A DNA stretch of 64,000 bases. It comes from Notospermus geniculatus. Taxonomy: Eukaryota; Nemertea; Pilidiophora; Heteronemertea; Lineidae. The position numbers and the translations under genes are program-made. A model generated the notes under the pieces. The model saw only the letters and a program-made list of their open reading frames with translations, did no database searches and had not been told where the DNA came from. This document shows, one piece after another, positions 23,814-35,329 of this stretch (positions are counted from its first letter, which is position 1; every line of letters begins with the position of its first letter). The stretch lies in assembly GCA_002633025.1 (NCBI GenBank), contig NMRB01000500.1:98881-162880 (forward strand), given 5' to 3'.

Positions 23814-24103
23814 CTTGCTATTACGTTTTCCTGTTACCGGAACTGGCATTCGTACAGGTTCTGGCAGGCGATTCCTGTACGGTTTGGGTATGCTATATTG
23901 TGCTTTCCTGCCCGAGGATGTTCTGAGAACTAACTTCCTGGATGTTTTGAAAGCTTTATGTGTGAGGTTGGGTTGGAAGTATTCTTTCAGGGAAGGAGGG
24001 CATGGGTATAGCCTTTACGTACAGAGGACTACAAAACCGATATCCTTCAATGTATCTGAAATCAATATCAGACGTTGTCGGTTATGTATAAAAGAAAGGA
24101 AGA

Positions 24104-24519
24104 GCCACACCTGGATTTGAACTAGAGATTTTCTGCTGCTTCACTTAAGCTAGCAGCACACGCCACCACTTTTGTTGCTTGTACAGGCAATTTTTGTGGT
24201 CGGCAATTTTTGTGGCGGTTGCCGGTTTTTAGCAGACGTCACCACTCAGTGGTCTCGTATCGTGTGCTGCTGGCATGCATCACCACAACTGGCAACTACG
24301 AGCAATTTTCGTGGTGAGAAATCAAACCAGTTTGATTTTCGGCAACTCGTGGTCACCATAGAATTTCCGTGGTGATTGGTCGTTGCCAGCCACAGCACAC
24401 TTGGCCATTTTCATGGCGACCACGAAAATTGCCTGTATGAGCAACTAAAGGGTGACGTGTGCTGCAGGCTTAAGTCCGACACTCTACCACCTGAGCTAAC
24501 AGATGTATCCTGCTAACAG
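24104..24519 (-). repeat. tRNA-like sequence split by a MITE (copy B)
   Basis: This is the copy-B version of 21040-21455, with no difference seen. Confidence 0.62.
24149..24469. mobile_element. piggyBac-like MITE, 321 bp (copy B)
   Basis: This is the same element, with the same TTAA flanks, as 21085-21405. It was therefore present before the block was duplicated, or the two blocks are alleles. Confidence 0.82.
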
Positions 24520-25782
24520 GGCTAGTAAGAACATGGTTATGTTTCCTTACAATTATATTTGATGGTCATTTTTGTAGCGTTCCATCTTTGTGCCAATAAT
24601 GCTGTAAAAAGTGCAATAAAAGCCATGATTTGGTAGTAAATCAGAAAAAAAACTTCATTTTCAGGCTGTCTTTCCATTTCCCTGTAGTAGTTTGGTCCAG
24701 GATGAGGGTTTGGGTTAGCTGTGGAGTTTGTATTAGGGGCAAATTGGGAAAGGGCGAAATGGGAATAAACCAATTTGTGGAACACCATAACCAACATGGC
24801 TGCCAGCCATGGGAACGATATGTAATAGAATTGGTTACCCCGACGATTTTGTCGACAATGCATGTATGTGTATGTACATTCATTGTGCATTCCAACAGTG
24901 ACAATGTTATCACTAGACAATAGGATAATGCCATCCTATATTGACTGCGATTGGAGATGGCCTCCAGGCCAAATGTATTTGTATCTATGGAGCTATAATA
25001 TTGAAGATCAATTCATATCTTGTTTAGACACTTTCTCTTCGTTATTTGCGTCAATATATTCTACAGGTTTGAGGTGGTTGCCGTCATTTTCCATTCACGC
25101 TAATAACTTTGCCTCTGGCTGTCAATTGTTATTTGAACAACTTGTCCTCGTTTTATGATAAACTTCTCTACTTCCAAATTGACTAATAATTTGATCATAA
25201 TTGATTGTCCAAGTGTTGAATTGAATGTACCGGAAGCTGAGGGGCAGTTCCACGCCTGGTGTTAGGTACACATTCAGGGCTTATCCAGATTTTTTGCAGG
25301 GGATCTGATATGATGGTGTTTACAGGCAGCAGTTGAAGAAGGAGGTTGTGGGGTCCTCCCCAGAACTATTTTAAATCTGAATGTCCTGAGATGCAATTTT
25401 GACAGCAAAATCATTAGTTTCTGAGAGCCTGCGTCCAGATTGCATTGGTTCCGTGGTTCCATGGTGCTGATTTCGTAGTAGTACAACACCCTTGTCTGTC
25501 TTAGAAACCATGAATGATTGGCTCAGCATCAAGAAGAGGATGGCATCTCTCATGGAATCGCCTGGGGAGTTCGATTTGGCCATCATGTCAGATGGTCATT
25601 CTAGATCTCTAAACGAATCCAACTAACACCGGGGCCTAGTGTCCTTAACTTTTTCCTGTCTGGAGGTATTAACCTGACTGTGGAACGCCGCCATCGCCAC
25701 CTCTTTGCAGACAACCAACGAAAAAACTACAGCCAAAAACTAGTTTTGCATCTTCTGCGTATCTGATCGCTAGCACTATTAA

Positions 25783-26029
25783 AGATAATATATCACGGAT
25801 ATTTTCGCGGGCCACGAAAATCATTGTTTATTTACATTTTGTTTGTTTATTCCAGTCTTTCTTTGTCTTATGAGTAATTTGCTGGTGATATTCCCCTCTA
25901 GAAATTCTTTTGATACTGAAAATATTCAATTTGGTGGGTTGGCATGTCCCAAAAGTTCAAAATAACATAATGCAAACATCCATGTTTACAAACATTAAAT
26001 GTAAACAATGAAGTCGTGATACATTATCT
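25783..26029. mobile_element. TTAA-flanked MITE, 247 bp, in copy B only
   Basis: The inverted ends AGATAATATATCACG and CGTGATACATTATCT differ by one base over 15. TTAA flanks both sides (25779-25782 and 26030-26033). Copy A has the empty site, with a single TTAA at 22719-22722 joining the same flanks. It is a clear piggyBac-type insertion with no transposase. Confidence 0.9.
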
Positions 26030-26089
26030 TTAAATTCATTGGAACTTCATGTACACTAGACTCGAATGAATGGGAAAAAAGTCATAAGG

Positions 26090-26225
26090 TCAAGGGTCGG
26101 CCTCAGCTTGGTTCAAGGTACTTGAAAGGGTTGACCTCAGCTTGGTTCAAGGTACTTGAAAGGGTTGACATCAGCTTGGTTCAAGGTACTTGAAAGGGTT
26201 AACCTCAGCTTGGTTCAATTTACCT
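26090..26225. repeat. Minisatellite, 34-bp unit (copy B, ~4 units)
   Basis: This is the same array as 22782-23085 but shorter and without the 29-base variant. Confidence 0.9.
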
Positions 26226-27084
26226 GATACTTCCAACATTGTACCCCCAGTTGTCATAGATTTTCAATTAAAAATATCACCTCGGAGAACAATATGATTA
26301 AAGCCAATTCTTTCTTGTCCCAATGGTATGATCATTTCCCTAATGTTCTCGACACTCGCTCATTTGGAACCCGTCTTTGTATAAGTACTTCACATGGGAT
26401 GCATTACGCACTTGTTTAATAGCCGTTCTTCCTTATGTCAGTCACAGAATTCAATAACGTGGGTAGCGTTGAGGTACTTCGTATTTCTTAATGGTAGCAT
26501 CGCTGTATCTCTGCAAGAGTCCACTGTAAACACTCCATCAGCATGTTTCTGGCGTAATATGCGCTCGTCGGAACGACTTCTATCATTTCAATACGTTCGC
26601 GACAAAAGATGGACATTTCGTGACACCATCCCGCTTCATGCAGATATCTAGGTGCCGCTTTGCGAAAGGCGAAAGATCACTTTTAAGATTCACTTTGCCG
26701 CTGTTAATGACACATGTAGGAGTGGAGACATTGTGCTTTTCCCTTGCTTAGAAACGGTGACGTTATCGCTTCAGACGTCTTTGCCTTTCTTACCTATTGT
26801 TGTCGTTTTGACTGGAATACTTTATCGGGTACATTAGGGCTTTCGTACGGTACATATGTCGGCGGAATAAAGCGGTGACTTACTTGTCAGTTGTGAAGGA
26901 TATAGTCGGAGTGTTGTATGTAAACAAAAGCTAGGTGTCGAGGGCCTAGCTGTTATCTTTTTCTCACTATGGATACAAGAGTCTCACAAAACGTTCGGTA
27001 GGTATATTCCTGCTTTGTGTCTTTCCACTTCCTCTCCTGACCCTCGTTCCATTTCAGTCTCAGAAGGCTTATTCACGCAGGTGT

Positions 27085-27430
27085 TGCCATACAAAACTGG
27101 TCACTCTTCCCATAAAAATATTGGTCAGTGGATGTTAATACCATGCAAAGTCGGTCACTGTTACAAAATCAGTCACTGTTACCATACTATGTCAATCCCT
27201 GTTACATACTGTTACCATGTAAAGTCAGTTACTTTTACAAAATAAGTCACGGTTACCATACAAAATCAGTCACTGTCACCATACAAAGTCGGTCACTGTT
27301 ACCATACAAAGTCAGTCACTGTTACAAAATCAGTGATTGTTTCCATACAAAGTTGGTCACGGTAAAGTTAGTCGCTGTTACCTGACAAGATCAGCCACTG
27401 TTTTCACAAAAAATCAGTGACTGTTACCAT
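27085..27430. repeat. Minisatellite, ~23-bp unit
   Basis: The unit is TCAGTCACTGTTACCATACA followed by AAG. There are about 14 diverged units, some shortened to GTTACAAAATCAG. Confidence 0.85.
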
Positions 27431-27999
27431 GCATGTGTCTTGAAGGTATTCAGGAATCAATTCCTTCTACAAAGTTCATAAAGTTTTCTGCATCTTAAGC
27501 CTATGTTGGGGAAAACTGTTGCATTTCAATACCACGTGGTAAAAATCGCTTTTGTCCTCATGGTTGGTAGGCTTGACAACATAGTTTTGTGACAACATAG
27601 TTTTGTGACTATCCAGTTATCTGCTAAATTGTTCGAGGTTGGTTTCCGGAAATTGAAATAATGTGGAGGAGGCATTTTGATCTTCATTCTCTCATAGCTT
27701 TAGATGGATTGGTCTGGTGTCATTTTCCTCACAATTGTTCACAATGGGCTGTCAGCGATGATTGTCATGTTTCCCACCATGTTATCACTGGTAAACTGAT
27801 ATGAAATGTACCTTTGGAGACAGTTTTTCAACCGTCACGTACCAGCTTCTGTCGTCAACAAGGCATCACTTAATCCTGTGGCATATGCCCCAAGCGTTTG
27901 CCGTCAACAGGTAGGATTATCCATCGGGGAGTATTATACATCTCCAAGACAACTATTTGGTCGGCCAATCATAGGATGGGGATCTGATTGTGAAGAGAG

Positions 28000-28355
28000 C
28001 ACGGTGAGGAAGTGGTTAGAGTGTCAGAGTCATCACCAAGAGGTCGGGGGTTCGATACCCAGTCAGGTTGCCACTTTGTTTTCTCATCTCGTCTGAAGGG
28101 ATCTATTGATGCACCGAATGAGCTTCATCTTGGGTTCCCCAGAAAGGTTTCGTGATATCCTGGCTAGATAATGTGAAGCACTTTGAGACTTAAGGCAGAT
28201 TTATACTTCTGACGCTGTCACCCCGCCGTAAAACGCTAGCATATGCTTGGCACGCTTGGAGGTGGCGTTTGCATTAGGCCAACCGGCCTAGCGTATTACG
28301 GCGGGCCGAGGTCAGAAGTATAAATCCACCTAAACTGTGTAAAGTGCTATTTCTA
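28000..28355 (+). mobile_element. tRNA-derived SINE, interrupted
   Basis: The head has A-box-like GGTGAGGAAGTGGTTAGAG and B-box GGGGGTTCGATACCC. The body contains CCCCAGAAAGGTTTCGTG, also present inverted at 41464-41640. The tail reads GTGAAGCACTTTGAGAC, then, beyond an inserted MITE, ACTGTGTAAAGTGCTAT. Such paired GCACTTTGAGAC/AAAGTGCTAT tails are typical of animal SINEs that use a LINE partner. Confidence 0.8.
28194..28330. mobile_element. Harbinger-like MITE, 137 bp, inside a SINE
   Basis: The inverted ends GGCAGATTTATACTTCTGAC and GTCAGAAGTATAAATCCACC are flanked by TAA on both sides (28191-28193 and 28331-28333). Removing it restores a continuous SINE tail. A 3-bp TAA duplication and GG-starting ends fit PIF/Harbinger-type elements. 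Confidence 0.78.
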
Positions 28356-29121
28356 AGCCTCACATTAAAAAAGCCTCACATGAAGTGTTTCTTGCAAGCC
28401 TTTGTCCATAGAAAGTTGCTGTGATGGCCAGGATTGCTTGGGTCATTGACTGACAGCAGTACTCAGATATGTTATGCTCATTTCATGCATCAAGTGTGCA
28501 TAAAACATGCTCTTTTGCTTGGTCTATGATTGGTAGGGGCATAGCAGTATTGGCTGAAGACCGTGGGCGAGTCTCGACTTGCAATTATCGCACAGCCAAG
28601 CATTTTCTTTCTTGGGACAAGAGTTCTGTGCTGAAGAGTAAACAATGGCATCCAAATGCCTTTCAACACAGGCCTCTATCTTCCTCAAATTGAGTTTGTA
28701 GTCATGGCTACCCTGACGTTTCCGTGGTTGCTGATCACACCATCCATGCGAGCAGAATATCGCATCCATCAGCACGATGAGATGTTTCTGGCCAATATGA
28801 CGAACTTATGAACTCTCACTGATCAATCATTATCACGGTCTGTAATTTTCATCTGGTTTGTCGATATTGAAACCCAATCGTCTGCCAAATACGTCACTTA
28901 ATTTCGATCAGTTTTCTAACTGTTTTCTGCTGCTTCCCTCCAGTTCATTTTGAGCTTATATCGGATTCCTCTGTAAGACATTAATTGATGTGTGATGCTG
29001 GCATTTGTTTGTAGCATTGCCATTGCTGTATAAAAACCCTGTAACCCTTATGGTTGATCAACCTCTAGTTGGATTAACCCTCATGCCTTGACCCGTTCCA
29101 GAAACTGCCGGTTTCTCCTGT

Positions 29122-29402
29122 CAAGGGGGGTTTACACGATTCAAAATGTTGAAAGGTGTTGAAAGCTGAAAGGTGTTGAACGTTGTTGAAACCTGTTGAA
29201 CCGTCTTAACCCCCTTTCAACACCTTTCAACAGGTCTTGAAGTTGCCAAAATAGCTTCATGTTCCTATTTCTGGCAACATGTTGAAAGCTGTTGAAAGAC
29301 CATGTTGAAAGGGGGTTTTAGACGGTTCAACAGCTTTCAACAACGTTCAACACCTTTCAACATTCAACACCTTCTAATGTTGAACCATGTAAACCCCCTT
29401 TA
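29122..29402. mobile_element. Palindromic MITE with GTTGAAAGG motifs
   Basis: The ends AAGGGGGGTTTACACG and CATGTAAACCCCCTTT are inverted. The arms are filled with short repeats of TGTTGAAAGG and, on the right, CCTTTCAACA, so each arm is itself repetitive. A second pair, CTTAACCCCCTTTCAA and TTGAAAGGGGGTTTTAG, lies inside. Confidence 0.82.
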
Positions 29403-29813
29403 CAAAACTTCCTATAAGGCCTAACAATTGTCTCTGGGTGCTCTTGATTTCATCATACATTTATAAGACCATCTGGAATAATACCAATAGGAACCTACAT
29501 GTATGTATGCCATATTTGGTGATAACTCTTAATACAGTGTTCTAAAAGCAACCACATTTTAGATATGAATCCATCCTTTAATCCTATAAAATTGTGTGAT
29601 GAAAAAATCCATCATCACTGTCTGTGAACGTACCAAAGGCTGATATTCGCTACCTTGCTTTGTGTTTCCTGTGAAATCATCAAAGGGAATCTTGTCGTGT
29701 TTTTTTTCCCTCAGGCAAGTACGCCTCGGTAATGAGCCAGATGGGATTCAGTTGTTGTGGCGGTTTGAATTATATCATTACAAGAAATTTTGCCGCAATT
29801 ATGTGTCTACAGT

Positions 29814-29960
29814 GGAACCGCTCTGTTGAAGACACCAGACTTGTGCTGTCCTTAGTTGATAGGTGTCCTGATTACAGAGTCTACGTGAAGACAGATTACC
29901 AATGCAGAAGTGAATTTTGGTGTACTTTGTAGAGTGGTGTCCTGGCAGATTTATGCTAAG
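29814..29960. repeat. TACAGTGGAACC-type element (partial)
   Basis: It begins CTACAGTGGAACCGCTCTGT and contains AGGTGTCCTGATTACAGAG. It is similar, inverted, to the right end of the element around 39815-40147. The far end is unclear. Confidence 0.45.
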
Positions 29961-30369
29961 GGTAACCTCAGTGCAAAGGGAGTCCACTAAGGGAGTTTCT
30001 TCATTATGTTTTCAGCTTCACATTTCACGACAATTTAGTACCATTCTGGCAAATTTAAAAAGTAAAGAGGAGGCCGCGTATCTTAATACACGAGAGTGTG
30101 ATAAATATCTGCAAGAATATATCAGAATATCATCCATAAAAGAACGGTATTTATTGCCCTCAGATGTTTCAGACAAGAGGTGGAGACAACAAATAAGTGC
30201 AGGATAGAAGAGAATATTCTCTCTCTTCCGTTGAGGTGCTTCAGCTTCAGAGTTGGTAGCCGTCTGCCAAATATGATGATCCACAGGCGATTTGGACGAA
30301 CAGATGTACAGCAGGAGGAAACTGGAGTGCCCCGGAGAAAACTTGTGCTGTCGAAGAGAGTCGCACTCT

Positions 30370-30460
30370 CTATATGAAGATTGGACTCAAACCCGGAACC
30401 TCTGCGGTGATGGGCAATCTGTGTCCACTACGCCACTCTGACAGCCCATGCTTTCACTTA
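30370..30460 (-). mobile_element. tRNA-derived SINE head (minus strand)
   Basis: On the minus strand, GCTGTCAGAGTGGCGTAGTG acts as an A box and GGTTCCGGGTTTGAGTCC as a B box, with tRNA-like spacing. Confidence 0.65.
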
Positions 30461-30477
30461 GTGATGACCATAATACA

Positions 30478-30735
30478 TACAGTACTCTGCACAATTGACC
30501 TACCTTCCGCACCGCGTATCATCACGTACCACATGCAGCATCATGTGCGTACCACCCTCTTATCTTTCGCGGTGCCGTGGAAGGGAGGCAGGACGTAATG
30601 TCATTCTCCCATGGTGCGCGGACGTCACGTGACATACCCATACCATACGCAATGATTTGAAGTGTACCTTCCACGTGATGTACGCACAAGGTACAGTACA
30701 CAGATAAAGGTACATCAATTGTGCTCCGCACTGTA
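30478..30735. mobile_element. Tc1/mariner-like MITE, 258 bp
   Basis: The ends TACAGTACTCTGCACAATTG and CAATTGTGCTCCGCACTGTA are inverted. TA at each extremity fits a TA target duplication. It is rich in CACGTG/GTACC motifs and has no transposase frame. Confidence 0.75.
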
Positions 30736-30739
30736 GGTT

Positions 30740-32690
30740 TTTCGTTGTTTGGGTCCGCATTACAAAGGAACCAAAGTGATTCTGGTATGCGGAGATTCAA
30801 ACATTGTCTAGACTGGTGATAGATGTGACCAGGTCAAAAAATCTTTTGATACGATCTGTAATATCAAGATGTTATCTTTTGAGTATGTTTTTTTTCACCC
30901 CTGTTTCTTTGTCGACGGGAAGGACTGATGATTCAGCATCTGAGATGCGGACGACAAAGGTATAATGCCTCCTTAGCAGCTAGCCTGGATGGTTTTTGTG
31001 CCAGACAGACAATGCGACTGGAAATGTCAGGTTTTGAGGCAACCTCAGTAAAGGTTGTCAGATTGACCCTTTTTAACCCTTTAAAACATCCAAGTTTTTT
31101 TAGCACTTTTCAAGATTTTTGTCTTGTGCATTTCATTTGGAAAATAAGCGAAAAAAAAAGAAAGATATGTATTGCATTCATTGACAGTTTTCACATCTCC
31201 AAATTACTGGCTACAGCCAAACTTAATCAATTTCAAAGTTGCGCCTTACTTTGTGACGTGATCTTGTCATTTTCTGCTCGAGATGGTGGGTGTTTATAAA
31301 ACATGATACCCGGTATTGGAGACCAGCGGACTGGAATGATGGCACTCAATATGATTTTAGGTGGATGATATGTAAATGAAGGAGGGACAACTTCCACGTC
31401 ATTAGTCAAGATGGATTAACATTGCCTCTGGTACTCTTGTTTTGAATTTGAAAATAATGATGGCTTACCTTTTGTGAGATGGGTTTCAGCAAAATGGGAG
31501 GGGAAAGCACAACGTAGAAATAGACGGTGTTGCAATTTCGCCCGTACACAATTCACCCTGCATTGGTTTGGCTCAGGGTTAGGGTTGGGGGAGCTGTAGA
31601 GTTCGTATTAGGAGATGGCAAAACGGAAAAGTTTAGACCCGGTCTAGAAACAGATCTTAGCTTGATGGGACAGCTGTCTAATTGCTCCTCCAGTTGAAGA
31701 AAGCATCCCTACTTCAAATGTGAGTCTAAGTGCAAAACAAGATGTGCTAGACAAGTACTTACTCAAATACCTTGACTAAAAAGCTGCTTAGGATAACTGT
31801 CAGAATCATCATGTTCTTAAGGGGTTCAATGGAGAAGTGCGGATTAAATTGTGTTTCTGTAATTGAAGTGATCTTCTTTGAGTGTCTTAGACGTTCCTCT
31901 CATTTTATCAAAACATTTGCATCCCATTTTCGTCGTCAATTTGGTTTATCACAACTCTCAAAGCTACAAGACAAAGTTCTAGCAGTGCGATACCACAACC
32001 ATTGTTAGCCTACAGTTTGTTTGCTACAAAAACTGGATGACCTATTGATCACTGTTGGAATGAAATCATCACAAAAAAAGTTGCAGACAATCAGGTCAGA
32101 GTATAATCTTCTCTCAATGGTGATATCTCATCCCGTATTGATTTTAAATGATGAAGCAAATTATAAATGCATTCGCCAGGATCATTGCTAGAAGATTATT
32201 TTTATGTCTTCAGGTTTTGTGTTCTGTTAAATCCACCATTGTGACGATTTCATCAAGATAATGAAGAAAATTTCATCCTCTTCCACCAGTGTTGACAAAA
32301 AATAAACGGATGCAGAACAGACTAATATATGGCTCCTGGGATAATTGAGCTCGGTTGAGTTCTATTTTTTCATGGTTTATGCGATACAGGCGACCAAGAT
32401 CATGAAATGGTCTTGGTTGAATGAAAGATTGTCTGTTTAGTTTTGCGATTGAAAGTGACCAAGTTCAACATGGAAATCTCTCATTAGAATGCAGTGTCGT
32501 TTCTTGCGGGATGCTTGAAAGCGGGTTGAGTTCATGATCGAAGAAGTTGAATGAATACTGATGGGGTGGACGTAATCGGATCTGTGGTCGGTTGTTGCAA
32601 AACACGGAGACATGCTGGACCAGCCATTCCATGAATTGAATTTGGTGAGTTTCTTCCAGACAAAGATCCTCACACATGGAATGGTGTCTC
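30740..32690. other. 1.95 kb with no recognised gene
   Basis: There are short frames only. A GGGTTAGGGTTGGGGGAGCT patch at about 31575 is weakly like 21645 (GGGTTTGGGTTAGCTGTGGA). Confidence 0.45.
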
Positions 32691-32695
32691 CATTT

Positions 32696-33055
32696 GTGAT
32701 CAGTGGCAGCACGGTGGATTGTAAAGGAGCTGCTCTACTTATGACCAGTGGCAACACAATGGTGGATTGTAAAGGAGCTGCTCCATTTGTGACCAGTGGG
32801 AGCACGGTGGATTGTAAAGGAGCTGCTCCACTTGTGACCAGTGACAGCATGTTGGATTGAAAAGAAGCTGCTCCACTTGTGACCAGTGGCAGCATGGTGG
32901 ATTGTAAAGGAGCTGCTCCACTTGTGACCAGTGGCAGCACGGTGGATTGTAAAGGAGCTGCTCCACTTGTGACCAGTGGCAGCACAGTGGATTGTAAAGA
33001 AGCTGCTCCACTTGTGACCAGTGGCAGCACGGCGGATTGTAAAGGAGGTGCTCCA
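32696..33055. repeat. Minisatellite, 45-bp unit, 8 copies
   Basis: Units start GTGACCAGTGGCAGCACGGT and end AAAGGAGCTGCTCCACTT; spacing is 45 bases, with one unit of 47. Because 45 is a multiple of three, most frames on both strands stay open. This gives a 197-codon minus frame and several others with 15-residue repeats. None has a domain or splice support, and I treat them as non-coding. Confidence 0.92.
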
Positions 33056-33064
33056 TGTCAGAGT

Positions 33065-33240
33065 TATCGCAAGTTGGCTCTCTATGGGCAACTAGCTCTA
33101 TCAAAGAAAACAGGGCTGTCATTTGTCTCACTGATTTCGGTGTTTGTTGTAAGGATCAACCATCAATGGTGAATTGCCCATTGAGAGCCAACTCACCCTG
33201 AGAACTCACTTGGAGTAGCACCTTTAACCAAAGGACCTAT
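33065..33240. mobile_element. GAGAGCCAACT MITE, copy 2
   Basis: The inverted ends are AGTTGGCTCTCTATGGGCAA and TTGCCCATTGAGAGCCAACT; outside them are CTCACTTGGAGTAGC and CCTTTAACC. It abuts the end of the 45-bp minisatellite. Confidence 0.75.
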
Positions 33241-34316
33241 GTGGAAGAATCAGAAGGTGCATAAGGAAATCTACTCCAGATTGGGTTGCTGGCTGCCATC
33301 TTGGATTCTTGCCGTGGAAGGTGGATGGAAGCTGGTGGGAACATCGCATTTATATTAAAAATGCATTACACATCTTTTGCTTGGCATTTCTACAGCAATC
33401 AGAGAAATGACCGCTGGGGAATCTTCATCCATTTGTTGGCTTATACAAATGTTACTCCCATCAAATACATTTTTCTACGGTGAACTTTAAGAAACCACAC
33501 ATTGTAAACAAAGAACCTCAACGTTACCATCTTTCATGTCCTTTGAAGCAAGTTTATATCATAATTGGAGCTGTGAAATGTGAATAAAATGTCCAATACG
33601 CAATCGCATTTCTTGCTATTTTCGTTACCGGTCAATATAACCATGGAAATGTGAAGCTGTTTTTTGAACGTTATTGTCCTGACCTTTGTAGAAATTATTC
33701 AGTATTTGATGCAAAACGGGACTGATATTGCATGAACAGTTCGCTTTGTCCAAGTCAATTTCATGATGAATGGAGAGGTGAGGTACGAATTGATCTTTCT
33801 CTTGTACATTTCACAAGTTTTGACACGTACATTTCACTGCACTACAACCCGATGCGGGCCCCAAAACATTTTGTGGCTCTGAAAAGCAAGAGAATCACAC
33901 CGCCCATTTCTCACTTTTGCAATGCTGCCTGTCGTACGTGTTTCTTCCTGTGACGATCTTGAGGCTTCTTTTCCCTCAGACGCCATCTCGTTCACGAGTT
34001 ATTTGATGTAATGGGAGATTTTCTTGTGAATGAAGGAAAAACGTTATGGTTGGCTTCGGTATTGGAAATTTTCCTCATGCGGTCAGTTATTGATCAGCAG
34101 TTTATCTTCCTCTTTTGTCCTTCTTGATTTGGATGGCTGGTTTCTTGAAGTAAAAGCTGAAAAAGTTTGGCTTCTTTAATTCGCTTTATCTTGAATGTTC
34201 TGCATTTACCACTCTTTTGAGATTTTACTACTGTTCTCAAAATTGGTCGAAATGATCGAGAAAGAACTTTCTGCGCTTCACGATTCGTGACCAGAAACCA
34301 AATAACCATTGGTCTT

Positions 34317-34426
34317 TCTATGGTCAATTGAATTTCTTTCTATGGTCAATTGACTTTCATTCTATGGTCAATTGAATTTCATTCTATGGTCAATTGAATT
34401 TCTTTCTATGGTCAATTGAATTTCAT
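34317..34426. repeat. Minisatellite, 22-bp unit, 5 copies
   Basis: The unit is CTATGGTCAATTGAATTTC followed by TTT or ATT. It lies about 150 bases before the first visible exon. Confidence 0.92.
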
Positions 34427-34580
34427 CTGTTTGCAAAGGATTCGAAAACCATTCACAACCAAGTTAACTGATACATTTGATTCACAAACAGTGCACATTG
34501 GTGTAATTTGAAGGAAGTTTTGGTGCAACTGACTCATCGATAACATTCTCTGATGTCGATTTTTTTTCGTGTATTTGCAG

Positions 34581-34687
34581 GGACGTCCACACGGAGAAGT
34601 TACAGCGTCAGGAGGAGATGCGACGCGTCCGTGATCACATTGAACGACAACAGGAAGAGGAACTCAGAAGGAAGGAACAGGAACAAG
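34581..34687 (+). CDS. X11/Mint (APBA)-like gene, partial: first visible exon, charged helix
   Basis: This is the first visible exon of a gene assigned to the X11/Mint (APBA) adaptor family because of the PTB exon at 56532. It follows a T-rich tract ending in TTTGCAG and stops at a good donor, AAG|GTGAGG. One leading base completes a codon from an unseen upstream exon; 35 codons follow, plus one base of the next. The peptide is almost entirely Arg, Lys, Glu and Gln (RRVRDHIERQQEEELRRKEQ), typical of a long charged helix or coiled coil. The next acceptor continues the frame, which supports a real exon. By itself the peptide is not diagnostic. No upstream exon with a matching phase was recognised in the preceding 34 kb. 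Confidence 0.72.
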
Positions 34688-35329
34688 GTGAGGGAAGCAG
34701 ACGATAGCTTGCTGCCGTCTGCTGGAGAATGAAAAGTGAGAATATTAAAATGTCTACACATGAACTGGTTAAAACCCTGTCGGCCCTCAAAATATTCAAC
34801 CATACATCCGTAGAATCTCCAGAATTTCAGCTATTTTCACAGAAATGACTTCCTGCAGAAACGAATGACCTTCCTTCAGCAGCTTTGGAAAAATTTGCCT
34901 GAATTCAAGAGGAATGGTCATCAGGCATCAAGAAAAGGGGTTGGCTGGTTTCCTCCACACAACTGGCCATTTGAGGTGGAAAATGGCAGGTGTTTGTGGT
35001 CATCCAGGGAATGGGTTAAACTCACTGAACTCTTTGAAAAGTTTGACAATCAGAAGTTCCTTGTGCCATCACAGCACCTCCTGTTTGAACGGCTTGGCAT
35101 TCTTGTCGTCGCCAGTCAACTTCATTATATCAATCAGGCCTCATTGCCTTGGGAAAAAGAACCTTAATTGAGACTACATGAAACTGGTGAATGTCTGCAA
35201 TTTAGAAGCGAGCTACGCTACCGGGCATCGGTGTGACGTTCTTGGCCCATTTCATGTGATCTTGTCTCTGTCTGCTCTCGTTGATCTGGATGGTGATTGA
35301 TCCAAACCTTTTATTGCTGTGGGCTATAG

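Larger units (their letters stand above)
23814..26956. repeat. Tandem duplication, copy B
   Basis: This is the second copy of 20750-23812. It ends at GGGCCTAGCTGTTAT, after which unique sequence (CTTTTTCTCACTATGG) follows. It carries a 247-bp insertion absent from copy A and only about four minisatellite units. Confidence 0.92.

Noticed and set aside
21473-24920. 127- and 97-codon frames repeated identically at 21.5 and 24.6 kb
   Set aside because: Identity comes from the block duplication, and opposing frames on both strands are equally open. Nothing suggests protein constraint.
27085-27430. CRISPR-like array
   Set aside because: The units are contiguous diverged minisatellite repeats without unique spacers, in a eukaryotic genome.
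32437-33030. 197-codon minus-strand open frame and overlapping 118- and 130-codon frames
   Set aside because: They are created by the 45-base minisatellite, whose unit length is divisible by three; there is no domain and no splice support.
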